Positions 6,705-7,062 of a stretch of DNA of 7,062 nt are shown here, in pieces. Within the stretch, counting starts at the first letter, position 1. Each line of letters starts with the position of its first letter. The translations under genes and the position numbers were made by a program. The stretch comes from Chloroflexota bacterium (lineage in GTDB: Bacteria; Chloroflexota; Anaerolineae; Promineifilales; Promineifilaceae): positions 1 through 7,062 of the forward strand of contig JAHEEY010000246.1 of NCBI GenBank assembly GCA_024640485.1. Direction: 5' to 3'. The notes below the pieces were generated by a model, which ran no database searches, was not told where the DNA came from, and saw only the letters and a program-made list of their open reading frames with translations.

Positions 6705-6720
6705 GGTTGGGTTGCCAACC
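6705..6720 (+). repeat. hairpin between the two membrane protein genes
   Basis: GGTTGG (6705-6710) and CCAACC (6715-6720) pair perfectly around the loop GTTG. No T run follows (CGTTAGG), so it is not a standard intrinsic terminator. It may stabilise or partly separate the two genes in a shared transcript. Confidence 0.4.
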
Positions 6721-6760
6721 CGTTAGGCCAGTCTAATGAAACCTTATAGGGGAAAATACG

Positions 6761-7062
6761 ATGACTGCCAGAGAAGAAATGAATTCGCCCAAGGGAACTT
6801 CCCTTGGGGCAATCAAAAAGACCGCAAGAATAGCTGGGCTGCTGTACCTTGCACATTTTGTAACTTTTTTCCTTGCTGACAATGGTGTTCACTACACAGC
6901 TGTTGGAACCCTTGATGCCGGAGCAACAGCCAGCAAAATAATGGCTTCTGAATCGCAATTCCGTATCGGTTTTGTGAGCTTTCTACTCGCTGCATTGTTC
7001 TTTCTCTTGTCGGCCTGGGCTCTATTTGTGTTGTTGAAATCGGTTAATAAAGACATTGCTTT
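6761..7062 (+). CDS. DUF4386 family membrane protein, partial (runs off right edge)
   Basis: The frame is open from the ATG at 6761 for 100 codons plus two bases to the window end. AGGGGA (6748-6753) lies 7 nt before the ATG and supports this start. After a polar N-terminus come KKTARIAGLLYLAHF (19-33, start of helix 1), then GATASKIMASESQFRIGFVS (54-73) and helix 2 at about 69-93, ending in LLKSVNKDIA. Helix 1 with RIAGLLYL, the ASES-FRIG stretch and the LLKxVN end are typical of DUF4386 proteins, uncharacterised integral membrane proteins of about 230 residues. Roughly the first two fifths is therefore present. The N-terminal 18 residues before KKTARIAG are longer than I expect; an alternative ATG at 6779 would remove six of them but has a poorer ribosome binding site. 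It follows another small membrane protein gene in the same direction. Confidence 0.88.
   Translation, partial: MTAREEMNSPKGTSLGAIKKTARIAGLLYLAHFVTFFLADNGVHYTAVGTLDAGATASKIMASESQFRIGFVSFLLAALFFLLSAWALFVLLKSVNKDIA
6788..6808 (+). repeat. 21-bp palindrome inside the start of the DUF4386 gene
   Basis: CCCAAGGGAA (6788-6797) and TTCCCTTGGG (6799-6808) are perfect 10-bp reverse complements around a single C. In RNA this could fold into a 9-bp stem with an ACT loop. It covers exactly codons 10-16 (PKGTSLG). It could slow early translation or bind a dimeric protein. Confidence 0.55.

Noticed and set aside
6705..6720. Hairpin as an intrinsic terminator
   Set aside because: The stem is only 6 bp and no T run follows it.
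6608..6958. 116-codon minus-strand frame over the right arm
   Set aside because: Antisense to the end of the four-helix protein and to the DUF4386 gene, both of which have good starts and coherent membrane helices.
1..7062. CRISPR arrays, tRNA or rRNA genes, complete insertion sequences
   Set aside because: No regularly spaced repeats, cloverleaf, rRNA-like conserved blocks or transposase motifs were seen on either strand.

Overview
The window looks like a piece of a bacterial chromosome, most plausibly Chloroflexota (Anaerolineae or Caldilineae type). This rests on one 1207-residue regulator that combines an N-terminal SARP/BTAD head, an AAA ATPase and a long TPR tail, an architecture I associate with that phylum. 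It also rests on a non-coding stretch at about 5742-5850 that resembles a dispersed repeat I connect with such genomes. The assignment is inference; no rRNA or tRNA gene is present to confirm it.

Left arm (1-1836, minus strand). Three genes read leftwards in transcription order: a SAM-dependent O-methyltransferase of the COMT/ASMT type (733-1836), a 95-residue small protein that looks like a dimeric alpha/beta-barrel cyclase or ABM-like protein (318-605), and a tandem paralogue of it that runs off the left edge (1-258). No convincing terminator separates them, so they could form one operon.

Divergent control region (1837-2054). Two extended -10 promoters face away from each other: TGGTATGCT for the methyltransferase and TGTTATAAT for the regulator. 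Between them are three copies of a heptamer (TGCTGRC on the minus strand) spaced 11 and 21 bp apart, ending about 10 bp upstream of the methyltransferase -10. This is the layout expected of a SARP-family binding site. The simplest reading is that the regulator at 2055-5678 activates the methyltransferase operon, possibly in response to nucleotide binding or a TPR-bound partner. A SARP-type activator beside an O-methyltransferase and small cyclase-like proteins suggests a compact specialised-metabolite tailoring cassette; the product cannot be told from the sequence.

Spacer (5679-6264). It holds the putative repeat fragment (about 5742-5850), a 14-bp inverted repeat at 5972-5985, and a good sigma70-like promoter at 6014-6042 (ATGACA, 17 bp, TATGCT). 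That promoter would give a leader of about 215 nt before the next gene.

Right arm (6265-7062, plus strand). There are two small membrane protein genes. The first is a complete four-helix protein of 128 residues of uncertain family. The second is the start of a DUF4386 family protein cut by the right edge. Both have good ribosome binding sites. By eye they are poorer in G+C than the regulator (hand counts: 27 of 60 at 6301-6360, 41 of 60 at 4921-4980). The second gene carries a codon-aligned 21-bp palindrome near its start.
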